Part shown: positions 9,459-22,048 of the stretch, in pieces | Layout: every line of letters begins with the position of its first letter | How positions within the stretch are numbered: the stretch's first letter is position 1 | Source of the DNA: Knoellia aerolata DSM 18566 | GTDB lineage: Bacteria > Actinomycetota > Actinomycetes > Actinomycetales > Dermatophilaceae | DNA: 64,000 bases | Direction: 5' to 3' | NCBI RefSeq assembly: GCF_000768695.1 | Contig: NZ_AVPL01000005.1 | Location: forward strand, 1-64,000 | Position numbers and translations under genes: made by a program | The notes under the pieces: generated by a model | Told to the model about the DNA's origin: nothing | Database searches by the model: none | What the model saw: only the letters and a program-made list of their open reading frames with translations

Positions 9459-10768
9459 CAGGAGATCCTGTCGATGAGGAGGGGGAGGAGGTCGGGGCGC
9501 GAGCCCTCGGGAGCGATGGTGAAGCCGCCCTCGAGCGCCTCCTTGGCCCGCTCGAACCGTTCGGGGGTGTCGGTGTGCAGGGTCATGAGACGCTCGCCCC
9601 CGCGCACCACGGCTCCGGGCTTGGCGTGCAGCTCGATGCCGGCGCCCGCCTGCACCGGGTCCTCCTTGCGCGCCCGACCGGCGCCGAGCCGCCACGCTGC
9701 GACCCCCACGGCATACGCGTCGAGCCGGGTGAGCACACCGTCGGCGGGGGCGAGGATCTCCTCGGTGTGACGCGCGAGAGGCAGCTTCGCGTCCGGGTCG
9801 CCTCCCTGGGCGGCGATCATCCGGCGCCAGGCATCCATCGCCCGGCCGTCCCGCAGTGCCGCGGCCACGTCGTCGCCGTCGCGACCGGCCGCGGCGAGCA
9901 TCTCCTGCGCCAGCGCCACGGTGAGCTCGACCACGTCCTCGGGACCCCCACCGGCGAGCACCTCGACCGACTCGCGCACCTCGAGCGCGTTGCCGGCCGT
10001 CAGCCCCAAGGGCGTCTGCATGTTCGTGAGCAGCGCGACGGTCCTGACGCCGGCGTCCGTGCCGAGCTCGACCATCGTGCGGGCGAGCTCGGTGGCGTCC
10101 TCGCGGTTCTTCATGAACGCCCCGGACCCGACCTTGACGTCGAGGACGAGGGCGCCCGTGCCCTCGGCGATCTTCTTGCTCATGATCGAGCTGGCGATGA
10201 GCGGGATCGCCTCGACGGTCCCGGTGACGTCGCGCAGGGCATAGAGCTTCTTGTCGGCCGGCGCCAGGCCCGCGCCGGCCGCGCAGATGACCGCGCCCAC
10301 GTCGTCGAGCTGGGCGAGCATGGCCTCGTTGGTGAGGTCGGCACGCCACCCCGGGATCGACTCGAGCTTGTCGAGGGTGCCGCCGGTGTGGCCCAGGCCG
10401 CGCCCGGACAGCTGCGGCACGGCGACGTCGAAGACGGCCACCAGCGGCGCCAGCGGCAGCGTGATCTTGTCGCCCACCCCACCGGTCGAGTGCTTGTCGG
10501 CGGTCGGGCGCGACAGCGACGAGAAGTCCATCCGCTCACCGCTCGCGATCATCGCCGCGGTCCACGTGGCGATCTCACGCCGGTTCATCCCGTTGAGCAG
10601 GACGGCCATCGCCAGCGCGCTCATCTGCTCGTCGGCGACCGCTCCGCGCGTGTAGGCGTCGATGACCCAGCGGATCTGGTCGTTGCTCAGCTCCCGCCTG
10701 TCCCGCTTGGTGGTGATGACGTCGACGGCGTCGTGGCTCTCGCTCATGGGCGTCATCATGTCACCCAC
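9458..10768 (-). CDS. deoA: Thymidine phosphorylase
   Basis: A 436-residue enzyme cleaving thymidine to thymine and deoxyribose-1-phosphate with phosphate. The family signature [17 protein letters not shown] is intact (about residues 123-139), together with [20 protein letters not shown] (phosphate-binding loop) and [11 protein letters not shown]. The length matches the family. A second in-frame ATG at 10747 (MSESHDAV) is a plausible alternative start. It begins 10 nt after cdd and overlaps add, so pyrimidine and purine nucleoside breakdown are co-expressed. Confidence 0.95.
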   Translation of the reverse strand: MGDMMTPMSESHDAVDVITTKRDRRELSNDQIRWVIDAYTRGAVADEQMSALAMAVLLNGMNRREIATWTAAMIASGERMDFSSLSRPTADKHSTGGVGDKITLPLAPLVAVFDVAVPQLSGRGLGHTGGTLDKLESIPGWRADLTNEAMLAQLDDVGAVICAAGAGLAPADKKLYALRDVTGTVEAIPLIASSIMSKKIAEGTGALVLDVKVGSGAFMKNREDATELARTMVELGTDAGVRTVALLTNMQTPLGLTAGNALEVRESVEVLAGGGPEDVVELTVALAQEMLAAAGRDGDDVAAALRDGRAMDAWRRMIAAQGGDPDAKLPLARHTEEILAPADGVLTRLDAYAVGVAAWRLGAGRARKEDPVQAGAGIELHAKPGAVVRGGERLMTLHTDTPERFERAKEALEGGFTIAPEGSRPDLLPLLIDRIS

Positions 10769-10778
10769 CCCGCGACCC

Positions 10779-11174
10779 TCAGATCTGCCGGAGATTCTCC
10801 GGCCCGAAGGCCTGCGGGAGGATCTGCTCCATGGTCCGGATCCCCTCGGGCGTCATGACGAGGCACGCGGCGCCGCCGTTCTCCCACAACAGCTGTCGGC
10901 ACCTGCCGCAGGGCATGAGGGGCTCGCCGCGACCGTCGACGCAGGCGACGGCGACCAGCCGTCCCCCGCCGGTGGAGTGCAGCTCGGAGACCATCCCGCA
11001 CTCCGCGCACAGGGCGACGCCGTACGCGGCGTTCTCGACGTTGCAGCCGGCCACGACCCGGCCGTCGTCGGTGAGCCCGGCGACCCCCACGCGGTAGTTC
11101 GAGTACGGCGCATAGGCGAGGGCGGTCATCTCGACGGCCCTCTCCCGCAACGCGTTCCAGTCGATGTCACTCAT
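10779..11174 (-). CDS. cdd: Cytidine deaminase
   Basis: A 131-residue tetrameric-type cytidine deaminase converting cytidine and deoxycytidine to uridine forms. Zinc-site motifs are CNVENAAYGVALCAE (catalytic Cys-Ala-Glu) and MPCGRCRQLLWE (PCxxC). The N-terminal YSNYRVGVAG substrate loop is present. Start ATG overlaps the M20 hydrolase stop (ATGA), giving translational coupling in the salvage operon. Confidence 0.95.
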   Translation of the reverse strand: MSDIDWNALRERAVEMTALAYAPYSNYRVGVAGLTDDGRVVAGCNVENAAYGVALCAECGMVSELHSTGGGRLVAVACVDGRGEPLMPCGRCRQLLWENGGAACLVMTPEGIRTMEQILPQAFGPENLRQI

Positions 11175-12406
11175 TGGGCTGCCTCGATCGCGACGGAGGG
11201 GACCTCGGCGAGCCGATCTCCGCCGGCCTTGACGGTGTGCGCGACGACGACCGAGGCCAGCAGCCGGGCGCCAACGCCGATCGAGTCCTCGTCGATGACG
11301 ACGTCACCCTGGTGCAGGTCGAAGGTGCGACCGCCGGGGGTGCGGGTCCCGAGGCGCGCCATGGCGCCGGGCGCATGCGAGAGGTACCACGAGTAGTCCT
11401 CGCCGCCGAGGGACTGCAACGTGGGGGCGACCTGCAGGCCCGAGCCGAGGCAGGCGAAGCGCAGCGCGTCGATGGCGTCGGTCTGGTTGACGACCGGCGG
11501 CACGCCCTTGATCCGCTCGAGTCGTGCGTCGACACCGTAGGGGGAGACGACGCCCTGGACGATCTCCTCGAGCAGCGGCCCGACGGTGGCCCAGGCGTTG
11601 GCGTCGAGCATCCGCAGCGTCCCGCTGCACTCCCCCGTGCTCGGGATGACGTTGCTCGCCGTCCCGGCCCTGATGACGCCCCAGACGAGGGCGGCGCCGG
11701 CACGCGGGTCGAGCCGTCGGGACAGCGCGGCCGGCACGTCCGTGACGACCTTGGCGAGTGCGTAGGTGAGGTCCTCGGTGAGCTGGGGGCGCGACGTGTG
11801 TCCTCCCCGACCGGTGAGGACGACCCGCAGGTGGTCGCACGCGGCGGTGATCGGTCCCTCGCGCAGCCCGACCTGCCCGACGTCGAGCGACGGGTCGCAG
11901 TGCAGCGCGAAGATGGCGTCGACACCGTCCATGACCCCGGCCGCGATCGCGTCGTGGGCACCTCCGGGCATGACCTCCTCGGCCGCCTGGAAGATCGCGC
12001 GGACCGCGGTGCCCCGCTCGCGCAGGTCCTGCTCGAGCTCCCTGAGGGTGAGCATCGCGCCGAGGAGGGCGCTCACGTGGACGTCGTGGCCGCACGCGTG
12101 CGCGACGCCGTCGACCGTGGAGGAGAACGGGAGGCCGGTGCTCTCCTGCACCGGCAGCGCATCCATGTCCGCGCGCAGGGCGACCCGGTATGCCGGCTGC
12201 TCGGCTCCGACCTCCGCGACCAGTCCGGTGCCCGGGAGCAGGCGAACCCGCACCCCGGCGCGGTCGAGGCGCGCCGCGACCGCCGCGGTGGTGCGCGACT
12301 CGAGGCGCGCCAGCTCGGGGTGGGCGTGGAGGTCGCGCCGGAAGTCGATGAGCTCGGGCAGCGCCGACGCGACGCTGGCTCCGATCGCGGTGAGGGTGTC
12401 AGTCAT
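11171..12406 (-). CDS. M20 family amidohydrolase
   Basis: A 411-residue metallohydrolase of the IAA-amino-acid-hydrolase/hippurate-hydrolase branch. Motifs include [38 protein letters not shown] (metal ligands), [14 protein letters not shown] (catalytic Glu pair) and a C-terminal GGEDYSWYL. The dimerisation domain lies about residues 185-295 (GGHTSRP). Substrate is probably an N-acyl amino acid or similar amide. It is the first gene of the nucleoside salvage operon; a -10-like TAGCAT lies at 12416-12421 on the minus strand, 9 nt before the start. How it fits functionally with nucleoside salvage is unclear. Confidence 0.9.
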   Translation of the reverse strand: MTDTLTAIGASVASALPELIDFRRDLHAHPELARLESRTTAAVAARLDRAGVRVRLLPGTGLVAEVGAEQPAYRVALRADMDALPVQESTGLPFSSTVDGVAHACGHDVHVSALLGAMLTLRELEQDLRERGTAVRAIFQAAEEVMPGGAHDAIAAGVMDGVDAIFALHCDPSLDVGQVGLREGPITAACDHLRVVLTGRGGHTSRPQLTEDLTYALAKVVTDVPAALSRRLDPRAGAALVWGVIRAGTASNVIPSTGECSGTLRMLDANAWATVGPLLEEIVQGVVSPYGVDARLERIKGVPPVVNQTDAIDALRFACLGSGLQVAPTLQSLGGEDYSWYLSHAPGAMARLGTRTPGGRTFDLHQGDVVIDEDSIGVGARLLASVVVAHTVKAGGDRLAEVPSVAIEAAQ

Positions 12407-12517
12407 GAGACAGCCATGCTACTGGCGTTGCGGTCCCGCCCCGTGCGCCCCAAGACGTCGCCGCGGCGGGCGCGAGCCCTACTCGGCAGTAGCGGACGAA
12501 CGCCGTGTACCCGGGAG

Positions 12518-12523
12518 TAGATT
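12518..12523 (+). promoter_or_regulatory. Leaderless promoter -10 (ABC exporter)
   Basis: TAGATT lies 7 nt before the GTG start at 12531, with no ribosome-binding site between. The spacing matches the other leaderless starts in this window. Confidence 0.6.
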
Positions 12524-12530
12524 CGGGATC

Positions 12531-13451
12531 GTGACGGTCATCGAGACCCGCGACCTCCGCAAGACCTTCGGCTCGACGACGGCCCTCGACGGCCTCGACC
12601 TCGTCGTCCCCCAGGGCCAGGTCCACGGGTTCCTCGGGCCCAACGGGTCGGGCAAGTCCACGACCGTCCGGATCCTGCTCGGGCTGCTGCGCGCCGACTC
12701 CGGTCACGTCCGGCTCTTCGGGCAGGACGCCTGGGCCGACGCGACCGAGCTGCACCGTCGGCTCGCCTACGTCCCGGGTGAGGTGGCCCTGTGGCCCAAC
12801 CTCACCGGGGGGGAGATCATCGACATCCTCGCCCGCATGCGCGGTGGGCTCGACGAGGCCCGGCGACGAGACCTGCTCGACCGGTTCGACCTCGATCCGA
12901 GCAAGAAGTCCCGCACGTACTCCAAGGGCAACAGGCAGAAGGTCGCGGTCGTCGCGGCGTTCGCGTCACGGGCCGAGCTCTTCCTGCTCGACGAGCCGAC
13001 GTCGGGGCTGGACCCGCTCATGGAGGCGGAGTTCCAGCGCTGCGTCCACGAGGTCAAGGCCGGTGGGGCGACCGTCCTGCTCAGCAGCCACATCCTCGCC
13101 GAGGCCGAGGCGCTGAGCGACCGGGTGAGCATCATCAAGCACGGGCGCGTCGTCCAGTCCGGAAGCCTCACCGACCTCCGCCACCTCACCCGGACGACCG
13201 TGACCGCGGAGACGGCCGCGCCCGCCACGTCGCTCACCGCGATGAGCGGGGTCCACCAGCCCGAGTTCGACGACGGCCGAGTCACCTTCGACGTGGACTC
13301 CGACGACCTCGACGAGGTCATTGCGGCCCTGTCGCGCCTCGGCCTGCGCTCGCTCACCGCCCACCCACCCACGCTGGAGGAGCTCTTCCTGCGCCACTAC
13401 GGGGAGGAGATCCAGGTCGAGGCCCCGACGCGCGGTGACGGTGCGCGATGA
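12531..13451 (+). CDS. ABC transporter ATP-binding protein (drug/polyketide exporter type)
   Basis: A 306-residue ATPase. Walker A is GPNGSGKST (about residue 38). The signature is a variant YSKGNRQK rather than LSGGQ, as in the exporter subfamily with CcmA/NodI-like domains. Walker B is [12 protein letters not shown], and the switch His is in LSSHIL. A C-terminal accessory domain of about 85 residues follows. It is translationally coupled (ATGA) to its permease and energises export of an unknown lipophilic compound. The GTG start is preferred because it directly follows a -10 box and begins at the first beta strand; open frame further upstream overlaps the divergent hydrolase gene. Confidence 0.92.
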   Translation: MTVIETRDLRKTFGSTTALDGLDLVVPQGQVHGFLGPNGSGKSTTVRILLGLLRADSGHVRLFGQDAWADATELHRRLAYVPGEVALWPNLTGGEIIDILARMRGGLDEARRRDLLDRFDLDPSKKSRTYSKGNRQKVAVVAAFASRAELFLLDEPTSGLDPLMEAEFQRCVHEVKAGGATVLLSSHILAEAEALSDRVSIIKHGRVVQSGSLTDLRHLTRTTVTAETAAPATSLTAMSGVHQPEFDDGRVTFDVDSDDLDEVIAALSRLGLRSLTAHPPTLEELFLRHYGEEIQVEAPTRGDGAR

Positions 13452-15046
13452 GCGGTGGGCTGACCGGCACCGGCCACCTCGCGCGCCTCATCCTGCGCCG
13501 CGACCGGGTGCGTCTGCCCGCCTGGACCCTCGGCCTCGGGGGGCTCATCGCCGCGAGCGCACTCGCCGTGCCCGGCTTCTACGACACCCCGGAGAAGGTC
13601 GCCGGCTACGCGGCGACCGTGGGCGCCAGCCCTGTCAGCCTGCTCATGTCCGGGCGTCAGACCGGCATCGAGACCATCGGTGGGATCACCGCCAACGAGA
13701 TCTCCCAGGTCGCCCAGATCGGCATCTGCCTCATGGTGACCTTCCTCGTCGTCCGCCACACCCGCGCCGAGGAGGAGTCCGGGCGCGCCGAGCTGCTCCG
13801 CTCGACGGTCCTCGGTCGGCACGCGGCCGCCGTCGCAGCACTGGGCTACGGCGTCCTCGCCGCCGTCCTCGTCGGCCTGGTCACGACCGGGTCGATGCTC
13901 GGCGCCGAGCTCGACGCGAGCGGGAGCATCGTCTACGGAGCTGGTCTGGCGCTGCTCGGGGTCTGCTACTCCGCGATCGCCCTCGTCGCCGCACAGCTGT
14001 CGACATCCGCCCGGGGCGCACTCGCCATAGCCGGTGGGGCCGTCACCGTCGGCTACCTCGTGCGCGGCCTGGGGGCCATGCAGGACAACGCCGCCGTCTG
14101 GCTCTCACCGTTCGGCTGGGCGCAGGCGATGAACTCCTTCGGCGAGGAGCGCTGGTGGCCGGCAGCCCTCCTCGTCGTCGCGACCGCCGCCCTGCTCGGC
14201 GTGGCCGCCCACCTCACGACCCGGCGTGACTTCGCCGGCGGCTTCATCCACCCGCGGCCCGGGCACCCGCGCGCATCGGCCGCCCTGGCCTCGCCGCTGG
14301 GCCTGGCGACCCGACTGCTGCGCGGCCGCCTCATCGGGTGGGGCGTCGGGCTCACCCTGCTGGCCATGGTCTACGGCGCGGTGGTGCCGACCGTCCCGGA
14401 CCTGCTCGAGAGCAACCCCGACATCGCGGACTACATCGGCGCCGGCTCGGACGCCGAGAGCGCGATCGTCGAGGCCTTCCTGCGATACGTCCTGCTCTTC
14501 CTCGCCGTCATCGGCACCGGCTACGGCGTGAGCGCCGTGCTGCTCGTGCGCACCGAGGAGGAGTCCAAGCGGGTCGAGCACGTGCTCGCGACCCGGACCT
14601 CCCGCACGCAGTGGATGGGTGCCGTCGTGGTCGTCGCCGCCGTGGGTTCCGCGGTCCTCGCCGTGCTCATGGGCGCCGGTCTCGCTGCCGGGTACGTGCT
14701 CGGCGGAGGCGGTGCCGACACCGCGCTCGCCACCGTGGGTCACCAGCTGACCTATCTGCCGGCCGTCCTCGTCGTCGTGGGCTTCGCCGCCGCGGTGGTC
14801 GGACTGGCACCTCGCTCGCCCCTCCTCGCCTGGGCGCTCGCGCTCGTCTCCGGCCTCCAGGTCCTGCTCGGCCAGACGCTGCGGCTGCCGGACGCCCTCC
14901 AGGGGCTCTCACCGTTCTGGCACCTCCCCGGGGTGCCCGGATCCTCGATCGACCCACGCCCGGGGGCAGCCGAGCTCCTCCTCGCCGTAGCCCTGGTCGC
15001 GGTCGGGCTGTGGGCCCACCGGCGCCGCGACCTCGAGCTCACGTGA
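13448..15046 (+). CDS. ABC transporter permease (polyketide-antibiotic exporter family)
   Basis: A 532-residue integral membrane protein with about twelve hydrophobic helices arranged as two similar halves (about residues 1-270 and 290-532). Each half carries the loop [13 protein letters not shown] or [16 protein letters not shown]. Duplicated six-helix permeases with these EEE loops are typical of the actinobacterial exporter family annotated as polyketide antibiotic exporters. Its ATG overlaps the ATPase stop. Its 3' end overlaps the convergent manC by 8 bp. Substrate unknown. Confidence 0.88.
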   Translation: MSGGLTGTGHLARLILRRDRVRLPAWTLGLGGLIAASALAVPGFYDTPEKVAGYAATVGASPVSLLMSGRQTGIETIGGITANEISQVAQIGICLMVTFLVVRHTRAEEESGRAELLRSTVLGRHAAAVAALGYGVLAAVLVGLVTTGSMLGAELDASGSIVYGAGLALLGVCYSAIALVAAQLSTSARGALAIAGGAVTVGYLVRGLGAMQDNAAVWLSPFGWAQAMNSFGEERWWPAALLVVATAALLGVAAHLTTRRDFAGGFIHPRPGHPRASAALASPLGLATRLLRGRLIGWGVGLTLLAMVYGAVVPTVPDLLESNPDIADYIGAGSDAESAIVEAFLRYVLLFLAVIGTGYGVSAVLLVRTEEESKRVEHVLATRTSRTQWMGAVVVVAAVGSAVLAVLMGAGLAAGYVLGGGGADTALATVGHQLTYLPAVLVVVGFAAAVVGLAPRSPLLAWALALVSGLQVLLGQTLRLPDALQGLSPFWHLPGVPGSSIDPRPGAAELLLAVALVAVGLWAHRRRDLELT

Positions 15047-16118
15047 GGTCGGTGCGTCCGAGCGCCTTGAGCTGCTCCACGATGTGCTTGACGTCCTGGG
15101 CCCGCTCCCGCGTCGTGACGAGCACGGCGTCCCCCGAGTCGATGACGACGACGTCCTCGAGCCCCACGACGGCGACGGGCCGGCCGCCGCGCGGGGACAC
15201 CAGCCCGGTCGAGTCGACCGAGTGCACCAGGGACGCGTCGCCGAGCACCCGCGGACCGCTCCCGGGCGCGGGGAGCAGCGCGGCCAGGCTCGAGAAGTCA
15301 CCGATGTCGTCCCACGCGAAGTCACCGGGCACGACGGCGACCACCCCGATGTCCGCCGCCGGTTCGGCGACGGCGTGGTCGATGGCGATCTTCTCGAGGG
15401 TCGGCCACAGCTCGTCGAGCCGGCCGGCGTCGGCCGCGATGGCTCGCAGACCGTCGGCCAGCTCGGGGTGCCACCGGTGCAGCAGGTCGAGCAGGACGCT
15501 GGCTCGCACGACGAACATGCCTGCGTTCCAGCGGAACTCGCCGGTGGAGATGTAGGCGGTGGCGCGCCGGGCGTCGGGCTTCTCGACGAACTGGCGCACC
15601 CGTCGGGCGGTGGGCGCCCCGGCGATCGCGGACCCCATCTGGATGTAGCCGAAGCCGGTCGACGGATGGGTCGGCTCGATGCCGATCGTCACGACCAGCC
15701 CGTCCCGGGCGACGTCGACTGCCTCGGCGACACACCGGTGGAAGGCCTCGGCGTCCGGGATGACGTGGTCGGCGGCGAACGACCCGATGACCGCCTCCGG
15801 GTCACGGGCCTCGACGAACGCGGCGGCGAGGCCGATCGCCGCCATCGAGTCGCGCGGTGCCGGCTCGGCCAGGACCTGGCCGTCACCGAGCGAGGGGAGC
15901 TGCTCACGCACCGCGGCGGCGTGCGCGGTGCCGGTGACGACGACGACGCGCTCCCCCACGAGCGGCGCGACGCGGTCGAGGGTCTGCTGCAGCAGGCTGC
16001 TCCCCGAGCCGGTGAGGTCGTGCAGGAACTTCGGGTGGCCCGCCCGGGACAGCGGCCACAGCCGCGTCCCCGCACCCCCCGCGGGGATGACGGCCCAGAA
16101 CCCCGGAATCTCTGCCAT
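15039..16118 (-). CDS. manC: Mannose-1-phosphate guanylyltransferase
   Basis: A 359-residue nucleotidyltransferase making GDP-mannose from GTP and mannose-1-phosphate. Motifs are the nucleotide loop IPAGGAGTRLWPLSR, the metal region GSFAADHVI, FVEKPD and WNAGMFV. It lacks the C-terminal isomerase domain of bifunctional ManC/AlgA. The start ATG at 16118 directly precedes the first strand; the minus-strand -10 TACGCT (16125-16130) is 6 nt upstream. It faces manA divergently, so both steps of the GDP-mannose branch are adjacent. Confidence 0.93.
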   Translation of the reverse strand: MAEIPGFWAVIPAGGAGTRLWPLSRAGHPKFLHDLTGSGSSLLQQTLDRVAPLVGERVVVVTGTAHAAAVREQLPSLGDGQVLAEPAPRDSMAAIGLAAAFVEARDPEAVIGSFAADHVIPDAEAFHRCVAEAVDVARDGLVVTIGIEPTHPSTGFGYIQMGSAIAGAPTARRVRQFVEKPDARRATAYISTGEFRWNAGMFVVRASVLLDLLHRWHPELADGLRAIAADAGRLDELWPTLEKIAIDHAVAEPAADIGVVAVVPGDFAWDDIGDFSSLAALLPAPGSGPRVLGDASLVHSVDSTGLVSPRGGRPVAVVGLEDVVVIDSGDAVLVTTRERAQDVKHIVEQLKALGRTDLT

Positions 16119-16124
16119 GGCGTC

Positions 16125-16174
16125 AGCGTAGTCACGGCAACCCGGCCGCCTGCCCAACCCGCGACGACTAGGCT
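16125..16174. promoter_or_regulatory. Divergent manC/manA promoter region
   Basis: Minus-strand TACGCT (16125-16130) serves manC as a leaderless start. Plus-strand TAGGCT (16169-16174) would start manA transcription near 16181, leaving a leader of about 37 nt with an AAAGG ribosome-binding site at 16206-16210. Confidence 0.55.
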
Positions 16175-16217
16175 CCGTGCCGAGTCAACACACGTCGCCC
16201 TGGGTAAAGGTCATTGC

Positions 16218-17387
16218 ATGGATCTGTTGGAGCCGGTGCTCTTCACCGACGCCTGGGGATCGCACGTGTCGATCGCGAGCCTCCAGGGCCGGCCCATCCC
16301 GAGCGCGGAGCCCGAGTCCGAGCTGTGGATGGGCGCCCACGAGAGCGGCCCCTCCGGCATCACGAGGGACGGCGTGGCCACCACCCTGGCCGAGGTCATC
16401 CGCAAGGACCCGGTCGCCGAGCTCGGTGAGCGGTGCGCCGCCGACTTCGAGGGGCGGCTGCCGTTCCTGCTCAAGGTGCTGGCACCGGGCCGGGCGATCT
16501 CCATCCAGGCCCACCCCAGCGCTGCTCAGGCCCGTGAGGTGCGCGAGCGTGACGGCGACGCGACCTACGTCGACGACTGGGCCAAGCCCGAGCTGCTCGT
16601 CGCGATCGCCCCCTTCACGGTGTTCGTCGGGATGCGCACCCACGACGAGGTGAGCGCGTTGGCGAAGCGGCTCGGCGTCGCGCGGCTCACCTCGCTCGTC
16701 GAGGCGGCCGCCCGGGAGCCGCGCCCCGAGCACGCCCTGCTCCGCTCGATCCTCGCGGTGCCCGCCGAGGAGCACGTCGGCTTCGTCCGCGAGCTCGTCG
16801 CCGCCTGCGTCCGGGCGTCGGCCAGCCCGGACGACGAGGGCCACCAGTGCGCCGCCATCGCCCACGTCGCCGAGGACCACCCCGACGACATCGGCATCGC
16901 CGTCCTCCTGCTCATGTACCACCGGGTGCTCGAGCCGGGCGAGTACGTCGACGTGCCCGCGGGGGTCCTCCACTCCTACGTCAGCGGTCTCGGCATCGAG
17001 GTCCTCGCCAACTCCGACAACGTCGTCCGGGCGGGCCTGACCCACAAGCAGGTCGACGTGCCGGAGCTGCTGCGCATCGTCGACCCCGACGAGGACGGCT
17101 GCGTCGGCCACGCCGAGCCCGATCCCCGGCTCCCCGCGACGGTGCGCTTCCCCAGCAGGTCCGACCGGTTCGCCCTGCGCCGCCTCAGTGCCCCCGCCGA
17201 CGTCGTCCTGCCCGGTGACGGCACGCCGCGCATCGTGTTCTGCCTCCACGGCGAGGTCACCCTGACCACCGCGGGGGCGAGCCTCGACCTGGGACCGGTG
17301 CGGGCGGCATACCTCTCCGCGCGCGACCAGGAGGTCTCGGTGACGGGCAGCGGCGAGGTCTACCTCGTCACGCTCCCGGGCGTCTGA
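16218..17387 (+). CDS. manA: Mannose-6-phosphate isomerase, class I
   Basis: A 389-residue cupin-type zinc isomerase interconverting fructose-6-phosphate and mannose-6-phosphate. Motifs are AWGSHVSIA, ELWMGAHESGPS, LLKVLAPGRAISIQAHPS (zinc His, Gln), WAKPELLVAI and the C-terminal VDVPAGVLHSYVSGLGIEVLANSDNVVRAGLT split by the HSY zinc ligand. The ATG at 16218 has a spaced AAAGG ribosome-binding site. It feeds mannose to manC next door and to the mannosyltransferase-like gene downstream. Confidence 0.94.
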   Translation: MDLLEPVLFTDAWGSHVSIASLQGRPIPSAEPESELWMGAHESGPSGITRDGVATTLAEVIRKDPVAELGERCAADFEGRLPFLLKVLAPGRAISIQAHPSAAQAREVRERDGDATYVDDWAKPELLVAIAPFTVFVGMRTHDEVSALAKRLGVARLTSLVEAAAREPRPEHALLRSILAVPAEEHVGFVRELVAACVRASASPDDEGHQCAAIAHVAEDHPDDIGIAVLLLMYHRVLEPGEYVDVPAGVLHSYVSGLGIEVLANSDNVVRAGLTHKQVDVPELLRIVDPDEDGCVGHAEPDPRLPATVRFPSRSDRFALRRLSAPADVVLPGDGTPRIVFCLHGEVTLTTAGASLDLGPVRAAYLSARDQEVSVTGSGEVYLVTLPGV

Positions 17388-17460
17388 CGTTCACGCACTG
17401 CTCACCCGACCCACCAGCGCCCGCCGCCGCGGCGGCACCCGTGCGCGCGACCGTGGGGAC

Positions 17461-18636
17461 GTGCGCATCGCCCTGGTGACGGAGTCGTTCCTGCCGACGC
17501 TCAACGGCGTGACGACGAGCGTATGCCGGGTGGCCCAGGGCCTGCGCACGCTCGGCCACGAGGCCCTCATCATCGCGCCGGGGCCGGCCCCGGAGTCGTT
17601 CGAGGGGTTCGCCGTGCGCGGACTGCCGTCGTTCTCCGTGCGCCAGTTCCCCACCGGCGTGCCGACGCCGGCGCTGCGTCGGGCCATCGACGACTTCGCC
17701 CCCGACGTCGTGCACGCGGCGTCGCCGTTCGTCCTCGGGGCGCGCGCCCTCCAGCTCGCCCACCGCACCGGCACACCGTCCGTCGCGATCTACCAGACCG
17801 ACGTGCCCGGCTACCTCGCGCAGCACGGACCCGGTCGCCTCGGGACCGGTGCGGCCGAGGCGTCGTGGCACTGGATCCGCCGGATGCACGGCCACGCGGA
17901 CCTCACCCTCGCGCCCTCCCGCGCGACCCTGGCCGAGCTCCGCGCGCGCGGCGTGCCCCGAACGGACCTCTGGGGGCGCGGTGTCGACACGACCCTGTTC
18001 TCGCCGCGCTGGCGCACCGACCCGGACGGTGCCGCCCTGCGCCGGGCACTCGCACCGGGCGGCGAGGTCCTCCTCGGCTACGTCGGTCGGCTCGCGCCCG
18101 AGAAGGAGCTGTGGCGGCTCGCCGAGGTGGCGCGCCTGCCGGGGACCCGGCTCGTCATCGTGGGCGACGGGCCCAGCCGCGCCGAGGTGGGCGCCCTGCT
18201 CACCGAGGCGGTCGCCACCATGCCGGGTCGCCCCAACCGCTCCCCGCTCTTCCTCGGTCGCCAGAGCGGCGTGTCCCTGGCGCAGGCGTATGCCGCGTTC
18301 GACGTGTTCGTGCACACCGGCACCCGCGAGACCTTCGGCCAGACCCTCCAGGAGGCGGCGGCGTCCGGGGTGCCGGTCGTCGCTCCGGCCCGGGGCGGGC
18401 CGCTCGACCTCGTCGACCACGGACGCACCGGACTGCTCTTCGACCCGGACCGGCCGGGGTCGCTGCACGACCACGTGGTCGCGCTCGTCGCCGACCGCGA
18501 CCGGCGTGTGGCGATGGGGGCGGCCGCCGAGGAGGCGGTGCGCGGGCGCTCGTGGGAGTCGCTCACCGAGCAGCTCGTCGGTCACTACGAGGTGGCGCGG
18601 GCCGGACGTTCGGAGCGGACGGCGCGAGCGGCCTGA
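17461..18636 (+). CDS. GT4 glycosyltransferase, GDP-mannose alpha-mannosyltransferase-like
   Basis: A 391-residue GT-B enzyme. The N-terminal acceptor domain starts MRIALVTESFLPTLNGVTTSV, with a conserved YQTDVPGYLAQHG loop. The C-terminal donor domain has VGRLAPEKELWRL, VGDGPSRAEV and the EX7E motif ETFGQTLQEAAASGVPVV. The pattern is closest to the MgtA/PimB-like mannosyltransferases of actinobacterial glycolipid synthesis. GDP-mannose donor use is inferred from family and from manA/manC alongside. The start is GTG; no strong ribosome-binding site is seen. Confidence 0.88.
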   Translation: MRIALVTESFLPTLNGVTTSVCRVAQGLRTLGHEALIIAPGPAPESFEGFAVRGLPSFSVRQFPTGVPTPALRRAIDDFAPDVVHAASPFVLGARALQLAHRTGTPSVAIYQTDVPGYLAQHGPGRLGTGAAEASWHWIRRMHGHADLTLAPSRATLAELRARGVPRTDLWGRGVDTTLFSPRWRTDPDGAALRRALAPGGEVLLGYVGRLAPEKELWRLAEVARLPGTRLVIVGDGPSRAEVGALLTEAVATMPGRPNRSPLFLGRQSGVSLAQAYAAFDVFVHTGTRETFGQTLQEAAASGVPVVAPARGGPLDLVDHGRTGLLFDPDRPGSLHDHVVALVADRDRRVAMGAAAEEAVRGRSWESLTEQLVGHYEVARAGRSERTARAA

Positions 18637-18637
18637 C

Positions 18638-19236
18638 TCAGCCTCGGCGCGAGGCCATGTGCGCCTGCCACGCGGCATACGTCGGCAGGAGACCCATCCG
18701 CTCCGCCTCGGCGAGCGACGGAGCGGCCTCGTCCTTGGCGGAGAGCGTCACCGCCAGGTCGGCGGGGAGGTCGAGCCCCACCGCCGGGTCGAGCGGGTGG
18801 ATGCCGTGCTCACCGGTGGGGTTCCAGGTGGCGGTCACGAGGTACATCGCCGTGGTGTCGTCCTCGAGCGCGTGGAAGGCGTGCCCCAGCCCCTCGCCGA
18901 TCCAGACCGCGCGCCGGTCCACGGTGTCCAGCAGCACGGAGTCCCACTGCCCGAAGGTGGGCGAGCCGACGCGGACGTCGACCACGTAGTCGACGAGGGA
19001 TCCGGTGAGCGCGGTGACGTACTTGCCCTGGCCCGGCGGGATGTCCGCGAAGTGGATGCCGCGGACGGTCCCCTTCGAGGACACCGACACGTTGGTCTGG
19101 ACGATGTCCGGCCGGTGGCCGAGGCGCTCGACCAGCAGGTCGCTGCGGAAGGACTCGAGGAAGCGTCCGCGGTCGTCCGCGATCTGCCGCGGCGTGACGA
19201 CGTACGCGCCCTCGACCGCGAGTGGCTCGATCTGCA

Positions 19237-19237
<1 letters not shown>
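18638..19237 (-). CDS. rmlC: dTDP-4-dehydrorhamnose 3,5-epimerase
   Basis: A 199-residue cupin enzyme, third step of dTDP-L-rhamnose synthesis. Motifs are DRGRFLESFR, QTNVSVSSKGTVRGIHFA (catalytic His in RGIHF), GKYVTALTGSLVDYVVDVR, GLGHAFHAL and TATWNPTGEHGI. The ATG at 19237 overlaps the rmlA stop (TGATG), which fixes the start over a longer open frame. It is transcribed with rmlA away from rmlB/rmlD. Confidence 0.93.
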
Positions 19238-21186
<1,949 letters not shown>

Positions 21187-21187
<1 letters not shown>

Positions 21188-22041
21188 TGGCGCGCTGGCT
21201 CGTCACCGGGGCGGGCGGCATGCTCGCCCACGACCTCCTCCCCCAGCTCGTGGACGCCGGCCATGACGTCACGGGAGTGCGCCACGCCGACCTCGACATC
21301 ACGGATGGTGCAGCGTGTGACGCCGCGGTGGCCGGCCACGACGTCGTCGTCAACTGCGCCGCGTACACCGCCGTCGACCGGGCCGAGACGGAGGAGGCGC
21401 AGGCCTTCGCCGTCAACGCGGTGGGCGCCGCGAACGTCGCGCGTGCCTCACACCGACACGGGGCTCGCCTCGTCCACGTCTCGACCGACTACGTCGTCGC
21501 CGGCTCCGGCTCGACCCCGTATGCCGCTGACGCTGCGGTCGCGCCGTTGTCGGCGTACGGGCGGACCAAGGCCGCGGGCGAGTGGGCCGTCCGGGCCGAG
21601 TGCCCAGGGTCGTGGATCGTGCGGACGGCCTGGCTGTACGGCGCCGGGGGGAAGAACTTCGCCACGACCATGCAGCGCCTCGCCGCCGAACGCGACACCC
21701 TCACCGTCGTCGCCGACCAGGTCGGGCAGCCGACCTGGACCGCCGATCTCGCCGCGGGCATCCTCCGCCTCGTCGAGGCCGGGGCCCCGTTCGGGACGTG
21801 GCACGGCACCTCTGCCGGGCAGACCTCGTGGCACGGGTTCGCCCGGGCGGTCCTCGAGGAGCTCGGGCTCGACCCCGAGCGGGTGCAGCCGATCAGCACG
21901 ACTGACTTCCCGACTCCGGCGCCGCGTCCTGCCTACAGCGTCCTGGCACACGACATGTGGGCCTCGGCGGGCATCGACGCACTCCCCGATTGGCGGGACG
22001 CCCTGCACCGAGCCGCCCCGAGCGTCCTGCGGACCACCTGA
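21187..22041 (+). CDS. rmlD: dTDP-4-dehydrorhamnose reductase
   Basis: A 284-residue SDR completing dTDP-L-rhamnose. Motifs are VTGAGGMLAHDL, VVNCAAYTAVDRAE, HVSTDYVVAG, YGRTKAAGEWA (YxxxK), RTAWLYGAGGKNF and DQVGQPTWTADLA. The ATG overlaps the rmlB stop. The product L-rhamnose donor may serve the polysaccharide locus or wall rhamnan. Confidence 0.95.
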
Positions 22042-22048
22042 GCGCTCC

